The notes under the pieces: generated by a model
The model's input: only the letters and a program-made list of their open reading frames with translations
What the model was told of the DNA's origin: nothing
Databases searched by the model: none
Position numbers and translations under genes: made by a program
From: Nitrosomonas sp. Is79A3
GTDB taxonomy: Bacteria; Pseudomonadota; Gammaproteobacteria; Burkholderiales; Nitrosomonadaceae
Assembly (NCBI RefSeq): GCF_000219585.1
Contig: NC_015731.1
Coordinates: forward strand, 3,286,001 to 3,350,000
DNA length: 64,000 nucleotides
Direction: 5' to 3'
In this document: positions 27,326 to 36,269 of the stretch, piece by piece
How the letters are laid out: each line of letters opens with the position of its first letter
Position numbering within the stretch: position 1 is the first letter of the stretch

Positions 27326-27520
27326 ATGACACACCGAACCACCATCACTCTGGATGATGAAATTTTTGCATTTCTAGATCATGTTGCCGGTGATAACCGT
27401 AGCGTTTACATCAATGCGCTTTTAAAGCAAGAACGTACTAATCTCCTCAAACAGGCATTAATCAAAGAAAATCAGGAAGAAGCGGGAGATACGGATTATC
27501 AGGAAGAATTGCAGTCATGA
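27326..27520 (+). CDS. MazE-like antitoxin, truncated by a stop codon
   Basis: A 64-residue protein that starts THRTTITLDDEIFAFLDHVAG with N-R-S-V-Y-I-N-A-L-L, the ribbon-helix-helix DNA-binding part of MazE-like antitoxins. The frame ends at TGA (27518-27520). Beyond that stop the same frame continues as ESTLSDGLTNN to a TGA at 27554-27556. Relatives carry Trp then a similar D-G-L ending, so the TGA is read here as a mutated Trp codon (TGG). The lost C-terminus is normally part of the toxin-binding tail. The function is therefore doubtful. Confidence 0.72.
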   Translation: MTHRTTITLDDEIFAFLDHVAGDNRSVYINALLKQERTNLLKQALIKENQEEAGDTDYQEELQS

Positions 27521-27548
27521 GAAAGCACCCTGTCCGATGGTCTGACCA

Positions 27549-27890
27549 ATAACTGAATTCGAGCAACTGGATATTCACTGGATAGATCTTGAACCGGCAG
27601 AAGGTGCAGAAACCAAGAAACTGAGACCGTGCGTGATTGTTCAAGGCGATCTTGTAAATATACACTTCAGAACACTGATTGTTGCTCCTCTGCTACCGAA
27701 CCACAAACCCTGGCCTTTTGCAGTAAACCTTGAACCAACCCAAGAAAACGGTTTGGATAAAAACCGTCATATCAATCTTAAGCAATTACGTGCTGTTGAT
27801 GTTTCAAGAATTGGCAAAAAACAAGGAAAACTGGAAAGTCAGTATATCGATACTATAAAAGATGCCTTAACTATTGTGTTTGATTTGTAA
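27549..27890 (+). pseudogene. MazF-like toxin without a normal start codon
   Basis: From 27549 the frame reads I-T-E-F-E-Q-L-D-I-H-W-I-D-L-E-P, then K-K-L-R-P-C-V-I-V, and ends I-x-D-A-L-T-I-V-F-D-L, the pattern of MazF/PemK mRNA interferases. Where relatives have ATG the codon is ATA (27549-27551), and a TGA stop lies two codons upstream, after an in-frame ATG at 27537. An internal GTG at 27633 would remove the first 28 residues, including the conserved N-terminal strand. The gene is probably silent or very weakly translated. The full unmutated antitoxin frame would overlap it by a few bases. Confidence 0.72.
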
Positions 27891-27891
27891 A

Positions 27892-27936
27892 GCCCGGTAG
27901 GATTTGCCTCCTTGCGGCCGGCACATCCTACCGGGC
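27892..27936. terminator. hairpin between convergent genes
   Basis: GCCCGGTAGGAT (27892-27903) pairs perfectly with ATCCTACCGGGC (27925-27936), with a GC-rich 21-nt loop. It lies between the toxin gene and czcA, which point toward each other. There is no T-run, so it may be a Rho-dependent end or a REP-type palindrome rather than a classical terminator. Confidence 0.55.
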
Positions 27937-27968
27937 GGAAAGTATCCGCAACACTCGATGGCATTGGA

Positions 27969-30900
27969 TCATTTGCTATCCCGGCGGTGCACAAGATGAT
28001 ACAACACCGGCACAACCAGCAACGACAGCAATGACTGCGACAGTGTGCTGCCGATCATCACCGTCGCCAGTGTGCGTTGCACTTCGGCACCGGTGCTGGT
28101 GCTAAGCGCCATCGGCAGAAAACCCAGCGATTCGACCCAAGTTGTGATCAATACCGGACGCAACCGCAACAGAGAACCGGTTCGAATGGCCTCATCCAAA
28201 GAAAAACCTTGTTGCCGTAAATCGCGAATAAATGACAACAGCACCAGACCGTCCAGTACCGCTACGCCGGACATGGCGATGAACCCGACACCAGCGGAAA
28301 TCGACAGCGGGATGTCACGTAACCACAGCGCCACAATGCCGCCGGTAATCGCCAGTGGAATCGCACTAAACACCAGTAAACTGTCGCGAAAACTGCCGAG
28401 CATGGTATACAGCAGAAAAAATACCAGCCCAAGTGCCAATGGAATGACAATTTGCAAGCGCTCGGCAGCCATAATCAGTTGTTCGAACTGCCCGCCCCAG
28501 GATAGCCAGTAGCCAGGCGGAATTTTGACTTGCTTTTCGATATGCTGTTGCGCTTCCATGACGAAAGAGCCGATATCACGTCCGCGCACGTTCGCAGTGA
28601 TCACTACTCGGCGTTTACCATTTTCGCGGCTGATTTGATTGGGGCCTTTGGTAATTTGCAGATCAGCCACTTCACCCAGAGCAACATAGATGGGCAAAGG
28701 AGCCGCTGGTGCATTCGGCGCACCCGCTGGATTTAGGATAGGAAGTTTAATCGGCAAGCGTTTGAGCGTTTCAATATCACCGCGAATCTGTTCCGGTAAC
28801 CGCACTTGCAGTTCAAAACGGCGATCACCTTCGAAAACCAGACCCGTTGTTCTGCCACCGATCGCAATATTGATGGCATCTTGCACATCGCTACCATTGA
28901 GACCATAGCGCGCCATTTTGGTCCGTTCCATCTGAATCGACAGCACCGGCAAGCCGGTGATTTGTTCCACCCGCACATCCGCCGCGCCGGGAACCGCTTT
29001 GATGATTTTTTCAATCCGTTCGGCAAGATTGAGCATGACGTCAAGATCATCACCAAACACTTTTACCGCGACATCCGCACGCACCCCGGATAGCAGTTCG
29101 TTAAAGCGCATTTGTATCGGTTGCGTGAATTCGTAATTGTTGCCCGGCACTTTCCGCACCGCTTGTTCCATCGCTGCGATCAATTCCTGTTTATTGCGAT
29201 ACTTGCCAGACCATTCGGATTGCGGCTTGATGATGATGAAAATATCCGCAACGCTCGGCGGCATCGGATCGGTGGCAATTTCGGCAGTACCGATCTTGGA
29301 AAACACCCGGCTGACTTCTGGAAACTTCTTGATCGTTTCTTCCAGTTCATTCTGCATCTCAATGGCTGTACTGAGGCTGGTACCGGGAATGCGAATGGCA
29401 TGCAACGCAATATCCTCTTCGTCGAGGCTGGGAATAAACTCACTGCCCATGCGTGTGGTCAGCATCAGAGACAGAATCACGATGACAGCCGCAATGGTGA
29501 CCGTCAGTCCTTTATTATTCATGGAGAAATCCAGCGCAGGCGCATAGATTTTCTTCGCCCATAGCACCGTAGCACCTTCTTTTTCCATCATTTTGCCGGA
29601 TAGAAACATGGCAACAGCCGCCGGAACAAATGTGACCGACAGAAACACCGCTCCCAGCAACGCCAGTAAAACCGTGAATGCCATCGGATGAAACATCTTG
29701 CCTTCCACACCGGACAATGCAAACACCGGCAGATAAACCACCATGATAATAATCTGCCCGAACAGCAGTGCCTTTCTCACTTCCTTGGAGGCATCAAAGA
29801 CGATTTCAAAGCGCTCGGCAGGCGTCAATTCCCGCCCCAATCGTCCTTGTTCAAGCGAAAGACGGCGAATACAATTCTCGACAATAATGACAGCGCCGTC
29901 GACGATGATGCCGAAATCAAGCGCGCCCAAACTCAGCAGGTTAGCGCTGACATTGCTGGCTACCATGCCGCTGATAGTAAACAACATCGACAGCGGAATA
30001 ATCAGCGCAGTGATCAGGGCAGCTCGAAGGTTGCCAAGCGCTATAAACAGCACTACGATGACGAGTGCAGCACCTTCCAGCAGGTTATTTGAAACCGTAC
30101 TGATGGTTTTATCGACCAGTGTAGTGCGATTATAAACGGGTGTGGCGGCTACGCCAGCGGGCAGACTGCGATTGATCTCGGTCAGTTTTTCCGCCGCTGC
30201 CTGCGAAACGGTACGACTATTTTCCCCAATCAACATATGCGCCGTACCCAGCACCACTTCATGGCCGTTCTGGGTCGCGGCCCCGGTGCGTAATTCCTTG
30301 CCGATCAGCACATCGGCAACGTTCTTGACGCGTATCGGCACACCTTGATTACTGCCCAGAATGATCTCGCCAATTTCAGCCAGATTCGCTACCTGTCCTG
30401 GCACCCTGATCAGGTATTGTTCGCCGCCTTTTTCAATATAACCTGCACCCACATTGAGGTTGTTGCGCTCCAGCGCAACAACAAGGTCTTGCAGTGTCAG
30501 TCCAAAAGAAATCAGTTTCTCAGGATACGGTGTGACATGAAATTGCTTGACGTAGCCGCCGACTGAATTGACTTCCGTAACCCCCTTCACCATGCGCATC
30601 CGCGGCTTGATGATCCAATCTTCAATCTCGCGCAGATCGGTCGGCGTATACTGCGTGCCATCTGGCTTGAGCGCATCTTTTTCTGCATTAACAGTCCACA
30701 TGAAAATCTCGCCCAGACCCGTGGAGATCGGCCCCATCGTCGGCACGATCCCGGCAGGCAGCCTGCTCCTGGATTCCTGAATTCGCTGACTGACCAACTG
30801 CCGCACCAGGTAGATATCGGTGCCATCCTTAAAAATCACCGTGACTTGTGACAAGCCGTAACGCGATAGAGAGCGGGTATATTCGAGATTGGGCAGACCG

Positions 30901-31121
30901 GACATGGCCATCTCGATCGGAAAGGTGATGCGCTGTTCAGCCTCTAAGGGTGAGTAACCGGGTGCCGTCGTATTGATTTGCACCTGCACATTGGTAATGT
31001 CGGGTACTGCATCGATCGGTAACTTCAGATAGTTGTATATGCCGAATGCAGCCATCGCCAGCACTGCCAGCAAAACAAGCCCGCGCTGATATATCGACAT
31101 TTTCAAAATGCGTTCAAACAT
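27969..31121 (-). CDS. czcA: heavy-metal efflux RND pump, CzcA type
   Basis: A 1050-residue inner-membrane RND protein with twelve expected helices and two large periplasmic loops. The motif D-F-G-I-I-V-D-G-A-V-I-I-V-E-N in helix IV is the form described for Co/Zn/Cd exporters; the Cu/Ag type has a different sequence there. The N-terminus (QRGLVLLAVLAMAAFGIYNYLKLPIDAVPDITN) is typical. It exports divalent cations by proton antiport with CzcB and CzcC. It is the last gene of the operon, 38 nt after czcB. The metal specificity is inferred from the motif. Confidence 0.9.
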   Translation of the reverse strand: MFERILKMSIYQRGLVLLAVLAMAAFGIYNYLKLPIDAVPDITNVQVQINTTAPGYSPLEAEQRITFPIEMAMSGLPNLEYTRSLSRYGLSQVTVIFKDGTDIYLVRQLVSQRIQESRSRLPAGIVPTMGPISTGLGEIFMWTVNAEKDALKPDGTQYTPTDLREIEDWIIKPRMRMVKGVTEVNSVGGYVKQFHVTPYPEKLISFGLTLQDLVVALERNNLNVGAGYIEKGGEQYLIRVPGQVANLAEIGEIILGSNQGVPIRVKNVADVLIGKELRTGAATQNGHEVVLGTAHMLIGENSRTVSQAAAEKLTEINRSLPAGVAATPVYNRTTLVDKTISTVSNNLLEGAALVIVVLFIALGNLRAALITALIIPLSMLFTISGMVASNVSANLLSLGALDFGIIVDGAVIIVENCIRRLSLEQGRLGRELTPAERFEIVFDASKEVRKALLFGQIIIMVVYLPVFALSGVEGKMFHPMAFTVLLALLGAVFLSVTFVPAAVAMFLSGKMMEKEGATVLWAKKIYAPALDFSMNNKGLTVTIAAVIVILSLMLTTRMGSEFIPSLDEEDIALHAIRIPGTSLSTAIEMQNELEETIKKFPEVSRVFSKIGTAEIATDPMPPSVADIFIIIKPQSEWSGKYRNKQELIAAMEQAVRKVPGNNYEFTQPIQMRFNELLSGVRADVAVKVFGDDLDVMLNLAERIEKIIKAVPGAADVRVEQITGLPVLSIQMERTKMARYGLNGSDVQDAINIAIGGRTTGLVFEGDRRFELQVRLPEQIRGDIETLKRLPIKLPILNPAGAPNAPAAPLPIYVALGEVADLQITKGPNQISRENGKRRVVITANVRGRDIGSFVMEAQQHIEKQVKIPPGYWLSWGGQFEQLIMAAERLQIVIPLALGLVFFLLYTMLGSFRDSLLVFSAIPLAITGGIVALWLRDIPLSISAGVGFIAMSGVAVLDGLVLLSFIRDLRQQGFSLDEAIRTGSLLRLRPVLITTWVESLGFLPMALSTSTGAEVQRTLATVMIGSTLSQSLLSLLVVPVLYHLVHRRDSK

Positions 31122-31159
31122 GACTTTTCCTTGGGTAGCTTATTCTTAGAATTACCTGG

Positions 31160-32662
31160 CTAATGGTCATGCGAGGCACCGGCCTTTTCCAGATCGGCTT
31201 TAATGGCGAAGCTATTGCCGGAAGCGTACTGTTCGCCCGTGACAAGACCCTTTAATACTTCCACCATTTTGCCGTCGCTGCGGCCCAACTCAAGCGGACG
31301 CGCTTCGAAATAATTGCCATAGCGGCCAAAAACGATTGTCCAGTCACGGAATGTCTGAATGGCTCGCGCCGAAATCGCAACCGGCACCTCAATTTCGTTA
31401 GACACCAATTCAACGTTTACGAACATGCCCGGATGCCATCTGCCGTCCTGGTTGTCCAGTACGACTCGAGCCGTAGCAGTACGAGTTTGCCCGGCGATCA
31501 ATGTAGTGATGTAGGCAATAGTCCCCTCACCCTCGACATCAAATGCAGTTGCTTTTACCATTGCGTTCTGGCCAATTCTGACCACACTGAGATCTTTCGG
31601 ATAAACCGTAACGGCTGTCCACACGGTCGACATATCCGCTACGGTAAAAATAGTCACATCGTCTTTGAGCGCAGCACCGAGGGCTACTGTTCTGGAAATA
31701 ATAAGCCCGGAAATAGGCGCAAGGATTTCGTAGCGCGTCAGTTCCTTCGTCCGCACACCGGTTTCAGGCCGCACACCCAGCGCGCGCAGCTTTTCCGCCG
31801 CCAGATCGGCAGCAATCTTGGCTTCATTCAACACCAATTCGGCAGCCAGATAATCCTGCTTAGCCGAAATCTTTTCTTCCCATAGCTGCTTTTCCCGGTC
31901 ATAGACCGTCCGGGCCAATGCTAACCGCCTTTGAGCTGCTAAGAACTGGCTATGCAAATCGGCCAGCATTTGGCTTTCGATAACCGCCAGCACGTCGCCT
32001 TTTTGCACCACTTGACCAGGCTCAAAGTTCACTGCGACCACCACGCCCGCCAAGCGCGGCACCACTTGTACGATCCTATCCGGATTAAACACAATCTCAC
32101 CCGGTAGCTTGAGTGTTGACTTAATAATGGCTGGACCGGCTGTTTGTATCTCAACGCCAATTGTCTTTAGCATCTCGTCCGTCATTTCCAGCCGTGCTTC
32201 GACCTGGCTATAACCCCACCGGAACGTCCGGCCATTTCGCTCCGCGGCAATCGCCAAATCAAAAGAATGCGGTTCTTCCACCACTTGATCGCCGAGCAGA
32301 TAATCTGTTTCCGGCGTAAACCTAAAAAATTGCACCGGTGCGCCGAGCCGGGTTAATGTGATATCGACTTTGGCGGCGGCCGGCGGAAGCAGCTTACCGT
32401 TTTCATACAGATAAATCCGGAATTGCGGTGGCACACCTTTTTCAAAGATCGTCAGTTCTACGCTAAAACCATTGTCAGTAAACAACTTACCGCCTCTTGG
32501 CCCAACACCTGATGGAGTATCTCCAGGCTTGGCATTGGCATCGGCGGTTACCGCTTCCACTGAATTCCCTGGAGATTTATCCAGCACCAAAATCAACCCG
32601 CCCAGTACAATCCCGGTCGCAATCACGATCAGGATGGGCATCAATCGTGTTTTGTTCATCAT
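31160..32662 (-). CDS. czcB: membrane fusion protein, CzcB type
   Basis: A 500-residue periplasmic adaptor with an N-terminal membrane anchor (about 8-28). Next come a metal-efflux-specific N-terminal domain (about 50-150), a barrel-sandwich hybrid (V-V-A-V-N-F-E-P-G-Q-V-V-Q-K-G-D-V-L-A near 208-226), a helical hairpin (about 235-295) and a C-terminal beta-barrel. It connects CzcA to CzcC. The C-terminal ending H-D-H may bind metal. Two ATG codons in tandem (32662, 32659) could start it. Confidence 0.88.
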   Translation of the reverse strand: MMNKTRLMPILIVIATGIVLGGLILVLDKSPGNSVEAVTADANAKPGDTPSGVGPRGGKLFTDNGFSVELTIFEKGVPPQFRIYLYENGKLLPPAAAKVDITLTRLGAPVQFFRFTPETDYLLGDQVVEEPHSFDLAIAAERNGRTFRWGYSQVEARLEMTDEMLKTIGVEIQTAGPAIIKSTLKLPGEIVFNPDRIVQVVPRLAGVVVAVNFEPGQVVQKGDVLAVIESQMLADLHSQFLAAQRRLALARTVYDREKQLWEEKISAKQDYLAAELVLNEAKIAADLAAEKLRALGVRPETGVRTKELTRYEILAPISGLIISRTVALGAALKDDVTIFTVADMSTVWTAVTVYPKDLSVVRIGQNAMVKATAFDVEGEGTIAYITTLIAGQTRTATARVVLDNQDGRWHPGMFVNVELVSNEIEVPVAISARAIQTFRDWTIVFGRYGNYFEARPLELGRSDGKMVEVLKGLVTGEQYASGNSFAIKADLEKAGASHDH

Positions 32663-32677
32663 TTAATCCTTTTCTTT

Positions 32678-34111
32678 TTATCGCCGTTCAGGTTGGCGTA
32701 AGTTGATCTCATGTCTCGGCTTAACACTATCAATAGGCGCCGCAATGAGTCGCTCAATGTCGTTTACTAAACGCTGATAATTTGCCAGTGCGCGAACATA
32801 AAGCACTTGATTCTGGAATAGCACACGTTGCGCATCGAGCAGCTCCAGCAAACCAAATTTTCCTAATTCGTAGCCCCTGCGCATGACGTTAAAGGCGCTT
32901 TTGGCACCCGGCAAAATTTCATCACGTAAAATGTTAATTTCATTCCACACCGCTGACATCGCCTCATAGGATTGCGCCAGCTCGGTTCTAAGCCGTATTT
33001 CCATCGCCGCCTGTTCATCGACAGCCTTATCCACCCGCTGATAAGCTTCTTTAAGATTTCCTTGATTGCGATCGAATAGCGGCAATGGAATCATCACGCT
33101 CGCGACCGCCGTGGTGCCGCCTAATTGCGCGTGATGCACAGCACCAGCATTCAAGGTCAGGTTAGGTATGCGGCGGGTTTGTTCGACCTCGAGCAGTGCT
33201 TTGCGATGTTCAATGCTTTTCATGGCACGAAGCGCCATCGGATTTTCTAACACACGTTCTTGCAGCGTTTGAAAATCGGGAGGGGCAATCGATACTTCCA
33301 GAGCCCCTAACGCTTTTTCAAACTGCGGCGCAGTACTATCCCACATCAAGGCTAACCGTTTCCGGGCGGAGACCAAATCCCGCTGCGCCTGCTCAAATTC
33401 AATGCGCGCCGTGGACAGGCTTACTTTAGCTCTGGTTTCTTCAATGGGCGGCACTTTACCCGCCTGCACCCGCTTAACCACGGTATCCACCACGTTTTGC
33501 GCCAGTTGTTTGGTCTCTTCTGCAAGCTTAAGCCGCTCCTGACCGGACAAAACATCGGTAAACAAATTGGCAACCCTAGCCATAATTTCCACACGCCTAG
33601 ATTCATAATCCCTGGCGGCCAGTTCTTCACCAATCAACGCCGCATTGACACGAGCTGCTCGTTTACCGCCCAGCTCGATCAATTGTCCTATCCGGATGGT
33701 TGTGAGTTGTTGCACCACTTCTTGAGCCACCGAACCCGGTGAATTGATGTCACCGCTCAGTTTTTGTATATTTCCAGGATTCTCCACATTGGCCGTCAAT
33801 TCCGGATTTTTCAATAAACCGGCTTGTAATGTGACACCTTCCAAGGCACGCATTTCCTTGGCAAAAGCAGCCAATTCCGGATTACGAAGTAGTGCGAGAT
33901 TTACTGCGTCACGTAACGTGAGCTCACCCGTTTCATGCACTAGTGACTCAGTTGCGTGATCTTTTATACCCCTCGGCAAAGTACTGAAAGAATCAGCACC
34001 GGCCTCGGGCTGGAATGAAAAACCCAGTAAAAGAATAAAACCCGGCAGCATGAGCCTTAGCCCGGATGCTCGCCAATAGCAGAGCGCTATCGATAGGCCG
34101 CTCAATGTCAT
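32678..34111 (-). CDS. czcC: outer membrane efflux channel, CzcC/TolC family
   Basis: The protein has 477 residues from the ATG at 34111, chosen because GGAGGAG lies just upstream; the longer frame from 34129 has no such site. A signal peptide (hydrophobic to about residue 35) is followed by two OEP repeats (for example LTLRDAVNLALLRNPELAAF and QTLQERVLENPMALRAMKS). It forms the trimeric outer-membrane duct for the CzcBA pump. It is the first gene of czcCBA. Confidence 0.87.
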   Translation of the reverse strand: MTLSGLSIALCYWRASGLRLMLPGFILLLGFSFQPEAGADSFSTLPRGIKDHATESLVHETGELTLRDAVNLALLRNPELAAFAKEMRALEGVTLQAGLLKNPELTANVENPGNIQKLSGDINSPGSVAQEVVQQLTTIRIGQLIELGGKRAARVNAALIGEELAARDYESRRVEIMARVANLFTDVLSGQERLKLAEETKQLAQNVVDTVVKRVQAGKVPPIEETRAKVSLSTARIEFEQAQRDLVSARKRLALMWDSTAPQFEKALGALEVSIAPPDFQTLQERVLENPMALRAMKSIEHRKALLEVEQTRRIPNLTLNAGAVHHAQLGGTTAVASVMIPLPLFDRNQGNLKEAYQRVDKAVDEQAAMEIRLRTELAQSYEAMSAVWNEINILRDEILPGAKSAFNVMRRGYELGKFGLLELLDAQRVLFQNQVLYVRALANYQRLVNDIERLIAAPIDSVKPRHEINLRQPERR

Positions 34112-34142
34112 AAACTCCTCCGCATACACCTACGCAAAATGT

Positions 34143-34176
34143 AAAACAGATCATTAAATTAGAATTAATCTGTTTT
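34143..34176 (-). promoter_or_regulatory. hairpin between the CzcI-like gene and czcC
   Basis: AAAACAGAT (34143-34151) and ATCTGTTTT (34168-34176) are perfect inverted copies around an AT-rich loop. On the minus strand the second arm ends in TTTT followed by ACATTTT. It may partly terminate transcripts from the CzcI-like gene and so lower czcCBA expression, or serve as an operator. Confidence 0.45.
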
Positions 34177-34223
34177 TGCATAGCTATGGATTACTACAGT
34201 CAATCCACAAACAACACAATTTA

Positions 34224-34610
34224 TTAAATCTGGTTTATAGCAAAAGAAATGCTTCGAGGAGGACGCAAAGGTAAATCTGGAATTGTTTCGGGGATAAATG
34301 GAGAAATGAATACTGCGATGACTTCCGTCACAATCACATCAGGTATCAACGGAAAAGAATTAAAGAAAAAAGGCTGGTACTGCCCCGCCGAATGCAAACA
34401 CAGGTGGGTTGCCGCATCGAGATCGACACCCTCCCACGATACATTATTGCGATGCAATTCCAAATGCATCGCAGGATCTGCTGACAACGATTGACGGATA
34501 TGATCCAGCTCGTGCGCAAATACTTCCCCTCTGAATGACAAACTCAGCCCATTCACTAATATACTGACAATCAGCATAAGGATGACAGGATAGGTAGAGT
34601 ATTTCCGCAT
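34224..34610 (-). CDS. CzcI-like small periplasmic protein
   Basis: A 128-residue protein from the ATG at 34610; an upstream ATG at 34643 would add eleven polar residues and hide the signal peptide. A hydrophobic leader (about 7-24) suggests export. The mature part has histidines (HELDH near 33-37, H-L-E-L-H near 50-54, H-L-C-L-H near 70-74) and a late L-R-P-P-R, as in small proteins placed ahead of czcCBA. Those are thought to act in metal sensing or regulation. The call rests on position, size and composition. Confidence 0.6.
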   Translation of the reverse strand: MRKYSTYPVILMLIVSILVNGLSLSFRGEVFAHELDHIRQSLSADPAMHLELHRNNVSWEGVDLDAATHLCLHSAGQYQPFFFNSFPLIPDVIVTEVIAVFISPFIPETIPDLPLRPPRSISFAINQI

Positions 34611-34713
34611 AGGAGTCTGATTTATAATAAGTGAAAGTTTCACTCTATGTATAATGATTTCACATTATTAACATATTTGCAATTCAAAAGTCTTTGTAAG
34701 AAATTACACCTTA

Positions 34714-34827
34714 AAGGAATCTCTGAATAACTCACTTTTGTCATTCCGAACAGAGTCAGCAATCTTTGGCAATCAACAGCAAAGATTTCTCGCTACGCAC
34801 GAAATGACAGTTATTCAGAAGCTCCCT
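34714..34827. repeat. MITE-like dispersed repeat, copy 3
   Basis: This is the best preserved copy, 114 bp. The left end AAGGAATCTCTGAATAAC and the right end GTTATTCAGAAGCTCCCT are imperfect inverted repeats (15 of 18 positions pair). The right tip reaches the stop codon of maf. It has no coding capacity. Confidence 0.87.
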
Positions 34828-35458
34828 AAATAATTTCCATTCCTTCCTGAACCAGCATGTCGACCAAAGCAATGAGCGGCAATCCAATCAGTCCGTTCGG
34901 GTCATCTCCAGTCATCTGCTCAATCAGTGCAATGCCAAGCCCTTCTGATTTTGCACTACCGGCACAGTGATATGGTTGCTCTTTGAGCAAATAATTTTCA
35001 ATTTGTTGATCACTGAATTGCCGGAATTTCACATGATAAGGAATAACACGCATTTGCAGCCGATCCGTAAAGCTATTCAGGAGACATAAAGCAGTGTAAA
35101 AAACAACTTCCTTACCACGGACTCGTCGGAGTTGTTCCGTAGCATTGGTGTGGTTCAGCGGCTTCCCAAGGCGGATATCTCCCAATGCCGCCACTTGATC
35201 AGAACCTATAATCAGGGCCTGCGGGTGAATTTTAGCAACTGCGCGTGCTTTGGCTTCAGCCAATCGTGCGGCAGTTTCTTCGGGCAATTCATTGCGTAAC
35301 GGTGCTTCATTAATCTGAGGATTGGTCGTTTCAAATGGAATTTGCAGGCGCTGGAGCAATTCCTTACGATAAATCGAGCTGGATCCCAATATCACTTTCG
35401 GGGTAAAGTTTTGTGTTTTCAAAATTTCCTTCTGATTTTTCTTCTGATTTTTTGACAC
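34826..35458 (-). CDS. Maf/YceF nucleotide pyrophosphatase
   Basis: A Maf-like protein: V-I-L-G-S-S-S-x-x-R-K-E-L-L-Q near the start, then E-A-K-A-R-A-V-A and I-I-G-S-D-Q-V-A, which bind nucleotide and metal. YceF-type members hydrolyse m7GTP and so clear modified nucleotides. The frame opens with GTG at 35458. A TTG at 35422 has a better ribosome-binding site (AAGGA) and leaves the usual short N-terminus, so it may be the true start. The extra N-terminal part contains a tandem repeat (KNQK KNQK). It is divergent from yceD, as in many related genomes. Confidence 0.85.
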   Translation of the reverse strand: MSKNQKKNQKEILKTQNFTPKVILGSSSIYRKELLQRLQIPFETTNPQINEAPLRNELPEETAARLAEAKARAVAKIHPQALIIGSDQVAALGDIRLGKPLNHTNATEQLRRVRGKEVVFYTALCLLNSFTDRLQMRVIPYHVKFRQFSDQQIENYLLKEQPYHCAGSAKSEGLGIALIEQMTGDDPNGLIGLPLIALVDMLVQEGMEII

Positions 35459-35489
35459 TTAAGAGTAAAAAATATAACATGCGCGCCAT

Positions 35490-36005
35490 ATGTCTGTAAG
35501 CTTTGTGATAGACCCCTTAGATTTTGTTCAGAATGCGGGTATACATCATGGTAAAATCCCGGTGGATGCGCTTGTGCGTTTGCATGATTTCTTGTTTGAC
35601 AAAGAAGGGGAGCTAATCTACCAAATCCGTGGTCAGTTTGACAAGAATGAAAAGCCCATTCTACATTTGGAAATCAAGGGTAAAATACATCTTAGCTGCC
35701 AGCGTTGTCTAGGAAAATTAATACATACAGTTGATTTACAGACATTCTTAGTACTGGCGAAGAATGAGGCGGAACTGGAGCAAGCTGACGAAGACGATAC
35801 CGCTGATGCGATTTTAGCAACACCTGATATGGATATAGTCAGCTTAATTGAGGATGAGATAATTCTCAGCTTATCGATTTCATCACGTCACGCAGAAGGT
35901 GAATGCAGCATGCAGGAATTGGAATCAATCAATGATAGCCTGCCCAGCAAAACACAATCGGCACATCCTTTTGCAGCATTATTGGCATTAAAAAAGACAA
36001 ATTGA
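35490..36005 (+). CDS. yceD: YceD (DUF177) 23S rRNA accumulation protein
   Basis: A 171-residue protein with the DUF177 pattern: C-Q-R-C-L-G-K-L at about 70-77, an acidic middle, E-D-E-I-I-L-S-L-S at about 124-132, and a C-terminal P-F-A-A-L-x-x-L. It is needed for normal 23S rRNA levels in E. coli. It stands directly before rpmF (18 nt), the conserved order in proteobacteria, which links ribosome and lipid synthesis genes. Confidence 0.9.
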   Translation: MSVSFVIDPLDFVQNAGIHHGKIPVDALVRLHDFLFDKEGELIYQIRGQFDKNEKPILHLEIKGKIHLSCQRCLGKLIHTVDLQTFLVLAKNEAELEQADEDDTADAILATPDMDIVSLIEDEIILSLSISSRHAEGECSMQELESINDSLPSKTQSAHPFAALLALKKTN

Positions 36006-36023
36006 GTTCAAGGAGTTATTCAC

Positions 36024-36203
36024 ATGGCAGTTCAACAAAATAAAAAATCCCCCTCGAAACGCGGCATGCACCGTTCGCATGATTTTCTGACCAATCCGCC
36101 ATTAGCTGTTGAATCAAGTACTGGAGAGATTCATTTACGTCACCATATTAGCCCTAATGGATATTATCGTGGCAAGAAAGTTGTTAAAACCAAAAACGAT
36201 TAA
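36024..36203 (+). CDS. rpmF: 50S ribosomal protein L32
   Basis: A 59-residue basic protein starting [20 protein letters not shown], the universal L32 start, and ending [19 protein letters not shown] lies 10 nt before the ATG. The zinc cysteines found in some L32 proteins are absent, as in many proteobacteria. It lies between yceD and plsX, which is the usual place. Confidence 0.96.
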   Translation: MAVQQNKKSPSKRGMHRSHDFLTNPPLAVESSTGEIHLRHHISPNGYYRGKKVVKTKND

Positions 36204-36269
36204 ACATAATATCTATTGCTACAAACCGCACTAAATATATAGTTTCTCCCAGCCACAAGAGCACTGAAA

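Noticed and set aside
29137..29547. Plus-strand open frames opposite czcA
   Set aside because: They are antisense shadows of a conserved RND pump gene; their translations match no family.
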